Below are positions 1 through 11,500 of a DNA stretch of 64,000 nucleotides, piece by piece. Below the pieces are notes generated by a model. The model was not told where the DNA came from and made no database searches. It saw nothing but the letters and a program-made list of their open reading frames with translations. Source of the DNA: Cymbidium sinense (taxonomy: Eukaryota > Streptophyta > Magnoliopsida > Asparagales > Orchidaceae). The stretch spans positions 9,031,179-9,095,178 of the forward strand of contig CM038228.1 in assembly GCA_021442155.1 (NCBI GenBank), written 5' to 3'. Within the stretch, counting starts at the first letter, position 1; the number at the start of each line of letters is the position of its first letter. The position numbers and the translations under genes were made by a program.

Positions 1-120
1 ATTAGAGGCTTGCACATGGTGGTTTGGCTAGATGAGTGGAATGGTAACTCCCCGTGTGCTCAAATTGAGTAGGGGCATGATTCGCATGTGACCAATCTGA
101 GCCATGTGCTCAGTTTTGGC

Positions 121-1232
121 CTTGGGTCAAGTTGGGCTGACCCAAACCCATTGGGTTGGGTGCACCACCCTCCATAGGGTTTACTCAACCTAATAGGACA
201 GTATCAAGTTGGTATGTAGAGGAATTGACCAAATTCCCCATGGATTTGACCAAAATTTGTTCTATGGCTAGGGTAGAATGGTCATTTGGCTGATTTTTGA
301 ATTTGGATATGTTGGGTATGTTGAGAAAATAGGTTTGGCCAAGTTTCATTGGATTTGGATTTCATTTGGTATGGTTTGGCTCATGTTGACCCATTTAGGT
401 CAAAATGGGTCAACTTGGGTCAAGTTGACCAATTGGTCAAATTGGGTCAAACTAAGGGTTGGGTCAAGTTCATATGACCATTTGAAATATTTTAGTGGCT
501 TTGGTTTGATTCAATTTGGTTTATGTTTGAATTTAGATTAGGTTTGAATTTGGTTCATATGGCTTCATTTAGGTCAAATGGGTCAAGTTGACCAATTTAA
601 CCCATTTGACCAATTTGAGCTAGGTCATGGGTAGGTTTAGGTTTGGTTAGTCATATGAAGTGGATTGGTATCTTTTTTTTCCAATCAATTTTTGTTAAGT
701 TTGAATTTGGCTCAAAATGACCCTTTAAGTCAAGTTAGGGTCAAGGTCAATTGGGCTAGGTTAGGTCTAGTTGACCAATTAAGTCTTTGGTCAAGTTCAA
801 TAAGTGATTTGGAATGAACTTGACCAATGGGTTTCAATCAATTTGTCTTAGATCAAGTTTTGGCACATTTTGACTTTTTAGGTCAGTCAAACTTGGGTCA
901 AGTATTGGGCTAGGTTAGGTTCAAATATTGACTTTGTCAAGTTCAAACATTGGTCATGAATGAACTTAGATCAATGGTTTCAATCAATTTTGCTTATGGT
1001 GGATTTTGGCTATGTTGGATTTTATTTTGGCTAAGTGTTGACTTGGTCAACCCTTAGGTTTGACTTGATTTGACCTAATTTGATTGATTGATCATCCCAT
1101 GATGATTGTTGATCATGATGAGAGGCATGGATGGGCTTAGTTCAATCCAATTTGGTTAGGATTAGAATTTGGCTCATAAAAGGTACTTTAGGTCACTTTG
1201 GGTCAAGTGAGCCTAAGTAGGTCAAATAACTA
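121..1232. promoter_or_regulatory. Dense TTGACC/GGTCAA (W-box-like) motif field in LTR
   Basis: I count about 26 copies of GGTCAA or its complement TTGACC in roughly 1.1 kb, in both orientations, against fewer than one expected by chance. Near 390-460 there are seven in about 70 bases. TTGAC followed by C or T is the core bound by plant WRKY factors (established knowledge). The same field recurs in the second LTR (20820-21660) and, diverged, at 33660-34350. That the field is a functional enhancer is inference; it could be a simple repeat that happens to spell the motif. Confidence 0.5.
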
Positions 1233-1334
1233 GGTCAAAGCTTGATTGGAGTTTGATTGAACTTGTTTATGGACTCATGATTGAAATATAAATCCATTTA
1301 AAAGTTGTTTGAAGTCAAATGGGTTTTGGTTCAT

Positions 1335-2090
1335 TTGATAATTTCATATTCAAAGGGTGAACATGAAATAGATTTGGGTTTGATTTTGAATTGGGTTTTG
1401 ATCTCGTGATTGAAGTTTGTATTTATATTTGGGTTCATGATTATAGGATTGATTGAATCATGAAAGAAAATCAAGAGTTTGGCTTGATTTAAAGTAGATT
1501 TGGCTAAGTTCAAAATTTTAACTTGAAAGACTTAGGTTGGATTTTGATTGAATTTGAGTTTGATTTTTGGGGTTGGTTTTGGTTGTTTGAATTTATATTT
1601 CATTTATATATGTGAATATAAATGAGAATATAAACATATTATGAGAAAATTTCAAAGATTTGAAGTGATTTGAAGTTGATTTGAGCTAAGTCCTTTAGAG
1701 GGAATTAAAGGACTTAGGAAATATTTGGAATTTGGAATTTCAATTGGATATTGATTTGATTGATTTGAATTTATATCTCATTTATATATGTGAATATAAA
1801 TGGATTATGAGAAAATTTCATGAATTGGAATTGATTTAGATTTGATTTAGGCTAAGTCCATGAATGGAGATCAAAGGACTTAGGCAAGATTTGGAACTTG
1901 GAATTTCAATTTGGAATTCGATTTGATTGATTTAAATTTATATCTCATTTATATATGTGAATATAAATGAGAGTTTAAATGAGTTGTGATAAAATTTATG
2001 AGTTTGAATTGATTTGAAGATGATTTAGGCTAAGTCCTTAAGAGGGAATTTAAGGACTTAGCAAATATTTCAAACTTGGAATTTCAATCA
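1335..2090 (-). repeat. LTR tandem repeats of about 170 bp carrying inverted repeats
   Basis: Three clear units and an older fourth. Each later unit holds two inverted repeats: CATTTATAT / ATATAAATG with a 6-base loop (for example 1779-1787 with 1794-1802), and CTAAGTCC / GGACTTAG. The second stem is extended differently but still complementarily: CTAAGTCCTTTA with TAAAGGACTTAG (1686-1697, 1706-1717), and CTAAGTCCTTAA with TTAAGGACTTAG (2030-2041, 2050-2061). The other LTR shows the same at 21990-22480. At the right LTR the upstream relative pairs ATTTCATATTCA with TGAATATGAAAT perfectly. Confidence 0.75.
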
Positions 2091-2375
2091 TGTGATATTG
2101 ATTTGACTTTGGAGAAAATCAAATAAGATTGATTTGGAGTTTTGACTTGAAGGAAGGAAGGTGAGGAATAGTTTGAGCTAAGGGCAGGCAAATTTTCCTA
2201 ACACCCCTAAGGTATGACCTATTCCTATGGTTAACTCTTCTAAGTCTCTAGGGCTAGGTTGAGTGTCCACCTAATCACTAGATGTGTCTTAAGACTAAGT
2301 ATCCCTTAAAGTCTAAGAGGAGTCCTATGTCTAAGATGGAGGGGTTGAGAGCTCACTCTAAAAATGAGGTCAACA

Positions 2376-2940
2376 AAGGGTGCCCATTAGGTGTGGTGTG
2401 ACTGACAAGGAACACCGCACGTATTATTGTTGACCGAAATGATCAACAACACCGAAAGATCACAAGCACTAACAAAAACAATCTACCCCTAACCTAAGGT
2501 GTAGAAGGAATCTGAAGCTTAGTGCAATGTGGCTCTACTTATGTCCAAAACATAAGACAAAGAGAAATCCTCTAAGGGATAGAGTAGGTGAACCTTCCAC
2601 TAGGGAAGCAGGTTCAAGTCATCCACAAGGGGATGAGAGGTTTGATTTGAGTCTCACAGGGAGAAATTTGATTTGTTTAATTAAGTTCTGCTGGGGAAGA
2701 GGGTTGAATTTATTTCAATTTGTTGTTTGTTTTATTGTGTTTGTTTAGACTCCACCAGGGATAAAGAAGTGAACTCTCCACTAGGGAGGCAAATTCAAGT
2801 CATCCACAAGGGAGGGGATGTGAAATCCGCTAAGGGATTAGAATTCTAGATCCGCTGAGGGACTAGAAAGACTTGCATCTCACTGAGGAGAAACAAAAGA
2901 TTTAGATTTAGATTGATTGATTGTTGTGTTTTTTTTTTTG
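2376..2940 (-). repeat. 3' untranslated region with two ~183-bp repeats
   Basis: Between the 3' LTR and the larger tandem repeats. Two related blocks, at about 2574 and 2757, share the run agggata(g/a)a followed by a shared ccactaggg and catccacaagg, 183 bases apart. No coding sequence is recognisable; a 73-codon open frame on the plus strand crosses the first block and looks accidental. Confidence 0.5.
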
Positions 2941-4620
2941 ATTTATTTTAGATTTTAGATGGGTCCAATTGGTTTACGATGGATTATTAAGTAGGAGCCA
3001 TGGCCAATCAAAGGGTAGTCTACCAAAAATAAAGTAGGACCAGCCAACCAAAGAGATGCCTTTCGGTATGCAGCAGCTATACTAGGAAGAAAGTATAGTA
3101 GACTTACATCCTCCAAAGTAAGGACCAATTGCTGGGTTAATCTATTGGCAAGGCAATAGATTGAACCCAACCTAGGTCTGACTATTGAGTGAATGCTGCT
3201 GGGAGACTTAGATCAGCTCAAAGATAGTCAAAGATTAATTTCATATTTTTTAGATTTGTTTTGATTTGGTGGACCCCGTAGGTTTGCGATGGACTACACT
3301 AAGTAGGAGCCTGAAGGCCTAGACCTAACTCAGACTTATCAATCCTTTAAAGTAGGGACCAGCTTAGGAAGAAAGTATAGTAGAATTACATCCTCCAAAG
3401 TAGGGACCGATTCTTTGGGGTAATCTATTGGCAGGAAATAGATTGAACAACTAGAGGACTATTGAGTGAATGCTGCTGGGAGACTTATATCAGCTCAAAG
3501 ATAGTCAAAGATTAATTTTATTTTTAAATTTGTTTTGATTTGGTGGACCCCATTTGTTTGCGATGGACTGCATTGAGTAGGAGCCATGGAGGTTTAGACC
3601 TAACTGGACTTACCAAAGGGTCAACCACAAAGTAGAACTATCCAACCAGAGGTGTGCCTTTCAGTTTGCAATGGTCAAGTTTTAAGAAGAAAGTGTGGGG
3701 ACTCACATCTTCTAGAAATAAGAAACCAATGGGGAGATCGGTTGGCAACAAATCAAACCCAACCTAAGGCTGACTATTGAGTGAATGTCATTGGGGGACT
3801 TAAATCAACTCAAGGATAGTCAAGATTAATTTCATTTTTAATTTTGTTTTGATGGATTTTGTTGGTTTGTGATGAACTGTACTGAGTAAGGGCCATGGAG
3901 GCCTAGACCTAACTCAGACTTACCAATCTAAATGGAGTAGTTTCTTGGCCAATGGGAGAACTATCTGACCAAAGGAGTGCCTTTTACTTTGCAATGATCA
4001 ATTTAAGGGAAGAAAGCTCGGGGACTCACATCTTCCACTATAAAAGACCACTGGGGTGATCATTTCTTTGGGCAACAAATTGAATCCAACCTAGGGTTGC
4101 CCGTTGGTTTGCGACAGTCATGCTAGAAAGAATGCGTCAAAGTCTTATATCTTTCAAAGCCGAATGACTGTCGGGGTAACCTACTTGTGGAAAAATAGAT
4201 TAAACCAGGCTTACAGTGAGTCACAGGGACTTATCTCAACTCAGGTAGTCAGGCAATTCCTATAAGGAGTTCTGCTGAAACTACCTTAAAGATAAGATGC
4301 CTGCTTAAGAAAAGGGACCCTTTGGGGGCTTGAATTCCTAATCTACAAGCGAATAGTTTATTTATTTTTTAATTTATTTTAATGTGGACCTTGTTGGTTT
4401 GTGAGGGATAAAATTGAGAATGAGCTTAGGAAGAAAGCTCAGGGACTCACATCCTTCTATAGCGAACTGACTGTTAGGATAGTCTGTCTTCAGCTCGATA
4501 GATACCATCCGACCTAGGGTGACTACTGAGTGAATGCCATTGAGGGAAGTATATCAATTCAAAAGTAGTCAAGAGTAAAGGAGCTTCTGGTGGTCTTATC
4601 CTAAACCTCAAATATACTCA
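2940..4620 (-). repeat. Tandem repeat array (~300-bp units) in 3' region of Tat/Ogre-like element
   Basis: About five imperfect units start near 2950, 3260, 3540, 3850 and 4380, recognisable by the phrase for a guanine-rich stretch such as ggtttgcgatggact followed by gagtaggagccatgg. Each unit also carries gactattgagtgaatg and, about 30 bases on, ctcaaagatagtcaa: an inverted repeat. In the units near 3180, 3460 and 3770 the arms are GACTAT / ATAGTC; in the unit at 4521-4570 both arms changed to GACTAC / GTAGTC. Tandem repeats between integrase and the 3' LTR are a known trait of plant Tat/Ogre elements. Confidence 0.7.
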
Positions 4621-4794
4621 ACCTAGTTAATGCATGATGGCTAGTTCAAGAAGAAAGCAGTGGGACTCACATATTCTTAAACGAAGTCAACATGAGGTAG
4701 CTTATTGGCTGTAGTGAAGCCTACCAAACATGACTTATTTCATGGGTAATATTTCTTTAAATAGAGACTATTAATTGGAAGTATCGGGTGTTCC

Positions 4795-5870
4795 CCTTTA
4801 CAATCAATAAGCTGATAAGATCCTCCTTAGTAGGTCTTCTCTATGATATAGGGGTCTTTCCAAGTGGGTTCAAACTTGCCTCCGATCTTTCGACGGACAA
4901 TAATTGGTCTCTTTAGGACTAACACAAGTTCTCCTACTCAGAAAGACCTAGGATGGACCAGCTTATTTTGAGCTTGAATCATTTTAGCCTTATATAACTT
5001 GAGGTACTGGCACGCCCGTAGGTGACTCTCCTCCAAACCTTTGAGCTCTTCTAACCACAACTTTGCATTCTGCTCTATAGTGATCTTGCTACCCAATGCT
5101 ATCCTTAGTGAAGGGAGTTGAACTTCTAAAGGTAGAACGGCTTCAGACCCATACATTCAAGAAAATGGGGTAGACTGAGTTGGAGTTTGGTATGTGGTGC
5201 GATAGGCACACAAGGCTTCAACCAACTGCTCATGCCACTATCTCTTATTATCATCAAGAGTCTTCTTTAGTATCTAGATGAGAGTTTTATTGAATGCTTC
5301 TGCTAAGTCATTTGCTCTGTAGTAGTAGATCATGGAGTATCTTCAATCTATACAATGTCTTCTGGTGAAGCTGTTGATCTTGGTGCTTTTGAATGCAGTA
5401 TCATTATCAGATATAATTTGTCAAGGCACCCCAAACATATATACGATATGGTTCTAAAACATCTGAGGTGACCTCTCTGAGTGGGATTGCCTCAGCCCAC
5501 TTGGAAAAGTTGTCGGTGGTAGCTAAGATGAATCAATGCCCCTTAGAAGAAGGAGGATCGATTAGACCCATAATGTCAGTACCCTAACACTCGAATGGCC
5601 ATGAGGCCAATGTAGGTGTAAAATGTTGGGTGGTTGGTGGAGGACCACATCATGCACCAAACACTGATGGCATCTCCTAGCCACATCCATGCAGTCTGTA
5701 ATCATTGAAGGTCAGTAGTACCCAAGTCTCTTGATCTTCATCTACATCTTCGGACCGGATTGATGTGCTCCATAGACCTTAATGTACCTTGGTTATAATG
5801 CCATGAGCTTCATGTTTGTCTAAACAACGTAACCACATTTGGTCAAAGGACTGGTGGTACAGGGTGTCAT
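4795..5870 (-). pseudogene. Integrase of giant Tat/Ogre-like element (broken)
   Basis: Integrase inserts the cDNA copy into the genome. Reading the minus strand, the core shows SDNDTAFKST around 5390 (second catalytic Asp) and ANDLAEAFNKTL around 5300 (catalytic Glu in the usual ANGLAE context). Then come WHEQLVEALCAYRTTYQTP near 5215, MYGSEAVLPLEVQ near 5150 and a C-terminal part ending KFEPTWKDPYIIEK near 4860, matching the GPY/F module. Several in-frame stops (for example just before MYGSEAV and between GVP and QII) show it is dead. It lies downstream of RNase H, the normal Ty3 order. Confidence 0.85.
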
Positions 5871-6109
5871 CAATGAGAGCATAGGAGAGAGCTCTCTGTT
5901 TCACCTGATGGTCTTGTGACTTTTCTTGAGGTAGTTTGCTAGTGTTCAAATAGTCTATGAATGGTTGCCTCCAATCCAGCTCCTCATCCTTTTTGGCAAT
6001 GACAACCTTGCCTTCATGGGAAATTCTCTCGATGAGTTCATTATCAATAAGGGATAGGACTTGTCTATTTTGGACCCTTATTGAAATGGACTAATCTTTT
6101 GGACATGCC

Positions 6110-6520
6110 AATTCTTTGGCAAGTTTGGCCAAGGCATCTTCTAATGTGTTCTCTCTACGGGGAACCCTTTAGATGGTGACTTTAGGGATCTGGGCCAACA
6201 GCTTCATGGTATACTCATGGTAATGACAAAGCTTGGGTTTAAGAACCTTGTAGGATTTGACAATCAAATTGATGACCAACTGAAAATCCCCAAAGATGTT
6301 GATGCTCTTGACACTGATGGTAATGGATAACTCCAGATCGGCAATCAAAGCCTCATACTTAGCTTCATTGTTGGTGTAGGGGCTGGAAAGATAGTATGAG
6401 AATCTCATCACGTTGTGGTCTGGAGTTAGAAGAACTATTCCTACTCTTGCCTTTCCTGGGAGTATAGATCGTGGTGCTTCCCTTGTGAAAAAAAGCTGCA
6501 CCATCAAAATACATCTCCCA
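6110..6520 (-). pseudogene. Second (archaeal-type) RNase H domain
   Basis: The minus strand encodes a stretch of about 112 codons (6169-6507) with GIVLLTPDHNVMRFSYYL and NNEAKYEALIADLELS, then INIFGDFQLVINLI. This is the RVT_3-like RNase H that Tat/Ogre elements carry between their own RNase H and integrase. The NNEAEYEALIAGL motif is well kept. Its presence, in addition to the RNase H at 6690-7010, is the main reason for assigning the element to the Tat/Ogre group. Confidence 0.8.
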
Positions 6521-6689
6521 TGGGTAGTTTCCAGCCTACCCTAAGTTCATTATTTGTTCATCAGGGAGATCGTCACTAAGTAGAGAATCAGCAAGTAGTG
6601 GGTGTGCTGCTAAGAAATCTGCTAGTGTTTGTCCTTTTAAGATACGGAGAGGTATGAATGTGATGTCAAACTATGAGAGTATCATGGAC

Positions 6690-7010
6690 CAATGTGCCAA
6701 ACATCTAGATAGTGTTGGCTATGTCATGAGATATTGTAGTGGATTTATTCTAGAGATCAAGTTCACCTTATGAGAAAGCATGTAGTGTCAAAGCTTTTGG
6801 GAAGAAAAGATCAAAGATAGGTAATTTCTCAATAGGTGGATAGTTTGGTTCAGCAACAATCAGACGATGACTGAGGTAGTAGAGAGTGCTTTCCTTTCCT
6901 TCATTATTGTCTTGGGGCAATAGAGCATCGAGAGAGTCGTCCAATGCAGCAGTGTAGAGGATGAGTGGCCTACTCGGGATAGGGGTTGCTAGAACTAGCG
7001 GCTTCACCAA
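6690..7010 (-). pseudogene. Ty3-type RNase H domain
   Basis: Open frame 6768-7010 encodes PLILYTAALDDSLDALL, then TLYYLSHRLIVAEPNYPPIEKL, the standard Ty3 RNase H pattern (YLSRxLxxAExxYxxIEK). The usual first Asp context (LYxAxSDxAxGAxL) reads AALDDSLDALL. It follows the RT connection domain, from which it is separated by a frameshift at about 7005. Confidence 0.75.
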
Positions 7011-7960
7011 ATACAGCTTGATATCTTTTTAAAGGCATACTGGCACTTATCATCCCACTTGAACTTGGCATCCTTTTTGATAAGTGCAGAAAATGGCTTG
7101 CATCTTTGTGATAGGTTGGAGATAAAGCGTCTTAGATATGCCAGCCATCCTTGGAAGGATCTGAGTTGTGTTAGACTTTTAGGAGATGACATTTCTAAGA
7201 TAGCTTTGATCTTTTCAGGATATATCTCTATTCCCCAGTGTCAAACAAGAAACCCAAGGAATTTCTTTGAAGCTACTCTGAATGTACACTTCAGGGGATT
7301 CATTTTGAGGTTATATTATCTTAACCGTTCAAAAACTAAACTCAAGTCAAAGAGGTGGTCTTCCTTTTCTCTGCTCTTAACTACTAGATCATCAACATAG
7401 CACTCAACCTGATGATGGATGAGTTTGTTGAAGATTTGAGTCATGGCCCATTGGTATGTAGCACCAACATTTTAAGGCCGAAAGGCATGACCTTATAAAA
7501 AAGATTATAATGGGGTTCGAAAAGTAGTGTTTCTTTCATCTTGAGACATCTTGATTTGGTTGTAGCTAGATGACCCATCCATGAAAGAAAACCATGAGAT
7601 GAAATGTCCACATTAATTCTAGTAGGAAGAAAACTCATCCTTAGGACATGCCTTGTTTAAGTCCACATTGATGCATATGTGAATTTGGCCATTCTTTTTT
7701 AACTAGGGCGACAATGTAGGGTATTTTCTTCCACGATGAAATCAACATCGATCAATTTCTTGATTTTAGAAATGACTTGTTGTTGAATTTTAATCGCATG
7801 AGTCTAGGAGCTTTCTTAATAGAAAGCATTAATTTATTCTAGCTTACTATGTCGAGATAAGGGCATCTCTTCATAACTCCATGCGGCGTCTTTAAACTCA
7901 ATCAATAGCCTAACTAAGTCATTGGTTTCTTCTTCATTCGAATGAGCTTACATCGAGCAT
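7000..7960 (-). pseudogene. Reverse transcriptase of giant Tat/Ogre-like element (frameshifted)
   Basis: Copies the element RNA into DNA. The catalytic YVDD box is on the minus strand at 7388-7399 in the context ECYVDDLVVKS. Upstream are YKVMPFGLK (about 7475-7500) and, in another frame, MDGSSSYNQIKMSQ (about 7560-7580). Downstream is the connection region SFQGWLAYLRRFISNLSQ and KFKWDDKCQYAFKKI (7040-7150). At least two frame changes and a TAG after the YVDD block break it. A plus-strand open frame at 7059-7400 is an antisense shadow. Confidence 0.85.
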
Positions 7961-8865
7961 GGATTTTTTTCTATCTCAGGTTGATTTCTTTAAAGCATTT
8001 TTGAATGAATCTCCTCTTAAAATTTCAGAGGTGCATCCTTGACTTGAAGATCATCTAGATCATCTAAAGTTTCTAAACACACATTTTCATAAGGTTGGGG
8101 TGAAAAGAACCTATCAGACTCCAAATGATTGGTAACAACCAAACAGTAATCGTCATCATCGACTAGACCCACTGTATAGAATCTTAGTCTTAATCTTGAT
8201 TGTGCTTCTCTTCCTGTATTGTTCCAAAGTTTCTCAAAATACTCTGACTGTGCCTGGACCATGTATGAGGAACCAAACCTTTCTGTATAAGATTTTGAAC
8301 ACAAGGCGAGTAAAAGTCAAATGGTAATTCCATTAATTCTTTAATGAATCATCCTCAAGTTCTACATCAACTTTAGGACTTGAGGATGATGAACCCAAAA
8401 AGAATCTCTTTGGCTTTATAGAAGCGAAGCTTCCTAACTAAACATTCAACTTTTTCAAATGGAAGTGAGGTTAGAGCTAAGGTTCCCCTGTCTAATAGTT
8501 TTACATGCATCTATTGAATATTTTGCCTTATGGAGGTGCTCTTCATCTTATGCGGATCGAAAGTCACCTCCAATGGACCTGAGAGAGGGTTGGGTATACT
8601 AATCACATGAGACTCATCCTCCGAGCTGGATTCCAAATCTATGTGAATAGTAGGGGAACTCTACTGAACATAACCCTTGTTGGTGATGGCCAAGTCTTCC
8701 ATCTCTTGAGCGCTTTTACTCTGCACTTTGGTGGAGGTTGAGTCATCTGCCCACATGGCCATATGAAGGAATGGACTGTGGGTGGAATGTGATATGCAGA
8801 TCTATTTCTTCTTCAATTCCCCTTTCTTGTTCACTTGGATTTTTATTTTTCTTTTATTTTTTCTT
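7960..8865 (-). other. Spacer between protease and RT, no recognised domain
   Basis: An open frame of 95 codons (8017-8304) encodes an acidic peptide with the run VDDDDYC and NHLESDRFF; I do not recognise it. In Ogre elements an intron lies between protease and RT, so part of this may be the relic of that intron, but I could not fix splice sites by eye. Confidence 0.35.
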
Positions 8866-9470
8866 TTAGCTTTTCTTTTCATCATTTTCTTTTTCTTTTA
8901 AATTTGAATTTTGTCCAAGTTCACAAGAAAGGGTGTTTTGAGGAAGATTGTAGGTCGCATCCTCATAAATATCAACCTCTCTAATTGAAAATTTCTTTTC
9001 ATCACCTTTGACATAGTATTCAATCCCATCCTTTTTGAACTTGATGCACTGATGAAGGGAGGATGGAATTATCTTATTCTGATGTATCCAAGGCCTACCG
9101 AGCAAAGCAGTGAATGAAGTATTCGAATCAATTATGTAAAACTTGGCTTTAGTCTTCCAGTCACCAATCTCTAATGGTAACACTATAGAACCTGAAGCCT
9201 GCTCACCTTGTTCATTTAATCCTCTCAACATCATCTGATCTCCTCAGAGTGTGGAGATGTCGATACTCAAATAGGTAAGGGTCTTTAGACTCATAATGTT
9301 CATCGATGCACCTAGATCGATGTGAACTCTAGCTAATGCATCACCCATGTCATGATGTAGAGGATGGTTGTGCCAAGTCCCCAGAAGTAGGTCTTTATCT
9401 GAAGGTGATCTCACGAGCTTCTCAGTAATGTGCTTCCTCGACAATAGCGGTAAGCATATTTGGATCAAGG
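8866..9470 (-). pseudogene. Aspartic protease of giant Tat/Ogre-like element
   Basis: Cleaves the polyprotein. Two adjacent open frames: 9244-9468 carries ARVHIDLGASMNIMSLKTL, where the active-site triad DSGA reads DLGA (Ser replaced by Leu), and 8866-9234 carries KFYIIDSNTSFTALLGRPWI followed by SSLHQCIKF, the flap and LLGRPWI signature of plant Ty3 proteases. The two parts are in different frames around 9235-9245. The C-terminal tail is lysine/glutamate rich. Confidence 0.8.
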
Positions 9471-11500
9471 AGATCCTTGATTAATGATTCTCTCATCTCT
9501 TTAGGTAAGACAAGGGCATCGTATATGCTTAGCTTAGATGGAAACTTTCTTAGGTGAGAAAGGATGTTATAGTCCACCTTGAGCTGATCCTCCACAAGCA
9601 TATCCAAGGGTGGAGCATCCTGTGGAGGGCTCGATCCTCTACACTATGACTTGTTTCCTCATCTTGAGGTGCTTGCCCTAGGAGGTAGAACCTTGCCACT
9701 GGAGGTTGACTTGGTGATCTCTTGTGGCAATGGAAGGTTCTACACACATCGCTCACCTGACTTCTCCTATGGGACCCTCATCAATGATTTTAAGTCTGAG
9801 GTGAACCCATAGTATTCATAGTAGGAAAATCCAACTCAATCGAAAGAGGAAGATTGAAATTATTATTATTTTGACTTGAAGAGTTATCAATAAGAATAAA
9901 GTAGATAACCCATCAGTGCAGATGTAATTCAAGATAGCTTTATTCTTCAATTTCTTGGATTTGATAGAAGGTACAAAGTAGAAATCAAGTAAAGTAAGAG
10001 GGGTAAGGGGTTTGGTGCCCTTATCCATAGATACAAGAGTTCTACTAGTAGAAGAAGAAGAGCTAGCTGAAGTGGAAGAAGTCACTGATATGGTAGTACA
10101 ATAGGAGAGGTTGGACTCGGGTGGATTGCTTATCTCGGGATGGCAGTTGTTGTTCTTTCGAGCTCCCAACTTTCCGAGTTGGCACTAGAAACTTGCAAAC
10201 CTTCCATGATGTTGGATGTTTGAGCTCACTGCAAGAAAGCTTCTTGATCTTCTTAATGATTTTTTTAGAGGTTTTGGATAAGGAGATATCTCAACCTTCT
10301 TTGGTTTTGGTAGGATCACAAGTATCCCCAAGGATTACTCTAATGAAATTGGAATGTTGTTCCATAAGGTATTCCTTTGGGATAACTATAGCACCAGTCC
10401 TGAAGCTATGTTCAAGCCAATCATTAAATCTGAAGCAATCCCTCAAAACATGACCTAGCATACGGTGGTAGGGGCAAAAGTTAAGATCATGGCTTTTGGC
10501 TACTTCCTCCGATCTCCTAGGTTCGGGTAGCTAATCAGCTTCTTTAAGAGGTTCTTAAAGATCTTCGATTACCTCCCTCTTAAGAGAATAAGGTTTGTTA
10601 AGCTTATCTAAAAGAGTAGGTGGACCATTGCTACCACGGCGGTATGTGTATTTCGCTGGTATGGTGAGGAGGCGTGTGCGTGAGGTGGTGGAGGCCGTAG
10701 ATCGCCTCGTTGGTGGTAGAGGAGGTGGAGGCTACTGAGGTCGTGCTCTCTCGAACCGATCTCTAGCTGGCTGTTTCCTATTATCTACTGCTATAATTTC
10801 CCCGGGCTTCTTATCAAAAGCTTTCTACAGCTTTTGCTTAGTTGATTGGTCGGAGAAAGGTGACTATTTAGCTTCTCCTTGTAAGCTAGCCTCCTTGTTG
10901 ATTAATTTCTCAAAGGTTTTGATGGTGAAACCCTTGAGCATGAAGGCGACCAGGCCATGGATATTCTTAAGTAGAATCTCAATGGCATATTGTTTATATG
11001 GTTGCATTTCATGCTCAAGTTGACTTGAGAATGAAATCAATGAGGGACTCAATAAGTTGTTGGGCCATAATGAGATCAATAGTCACCCTTCTTTGAGCTC
11101 CAAACCTCTTGATGAAGAGTTGCTCTAACTCAACAAAGTCTTCATTGAACCATTGGGCATTTCTACCAATCAAATGCTATCCTGTAAGCTCGACAAAGAG
11201 AAAAGTAAAGCTACCACAGTTTACAATAGCTATGAAATGTGCATGCGCCTCGGTTTCCACTACCATCAAAGCTTTTGAAAGATGGTTACACAAACCTTTG
11301 GATACTTGGATGGTATCAAATTCCTGGTAGGATCTACCCTTTGGGCCGATGATCCCCAGGCTTGAGCCAATGCTTCTTTCACTTTTTCAACCATGGATTT
11401 TATGTCTTTTCTTGTATGGAGGTACTTTCCACTACCTTCTATACATGTTAGTGCTACCTTGCTCAATGGAGGTAAGGTCTTGGTTTGGGTCCAAGACATG
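9470..11500 (-). pseudogene. gag of giant Tat/Ogre-like element (fragmented)
   Basis: Structural protein that packages the element RNA. On the minus strand the sequence QWFNEDFVELEQLFIKRF (about 11100-11155) matches the gag pattern WxxDLEPxSxxxWExLExxFLxRF, and the following frame (10864-11079) has YAIEILLKNIHGLVAFMLKG and TFEKLINKEASL, matching the later part of the same domain. Many stops and frame changes. Downstream (9422-9756) are linker pieces leading to the protease. A long plus-strand frame (11109-11330) is an antisense shadow. Confidence 0.7.

Larger units (their letters stand above)
1..2375 (-). repeat. 3' LTR (partial) of giant Tat/Ogre-like element
   Basis: This stretch is repeated in the same orientation, with high similarity, at about 20436-22801. 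Similarity stops in both copies at the same motif, ctcactctaaaaatgagg followed by tcaaca, so in element sense (minus strand) the LTR begins TGTTGACCTC. The copy is open at the left because the window starts inside it. It contains a GGTCAA-rich part (about 120-1230) and a hairpin repeat part (1330-2090). Unlike a normal 3' LTR, the base run next to it (2376 onward) is not a clear polypurine tract on the minus strand, so the exact inner border is not proven. Confidence 0.75.

Noticed and set aside
278..541. Plus-strand open frame of 87 codons, also at 20772-21011
   Set aside because: It is translation of the GGTCAA-rich LTR repeat (low-complexity Trp/Leu/Val), occurs in both LTR copies and lacks any domain; not a gene.
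7059..7400. Plus-strand open frame of 113 codons over the RT
   Set aside because: Antisense of RT with YVDD on the other strand; no independent support.
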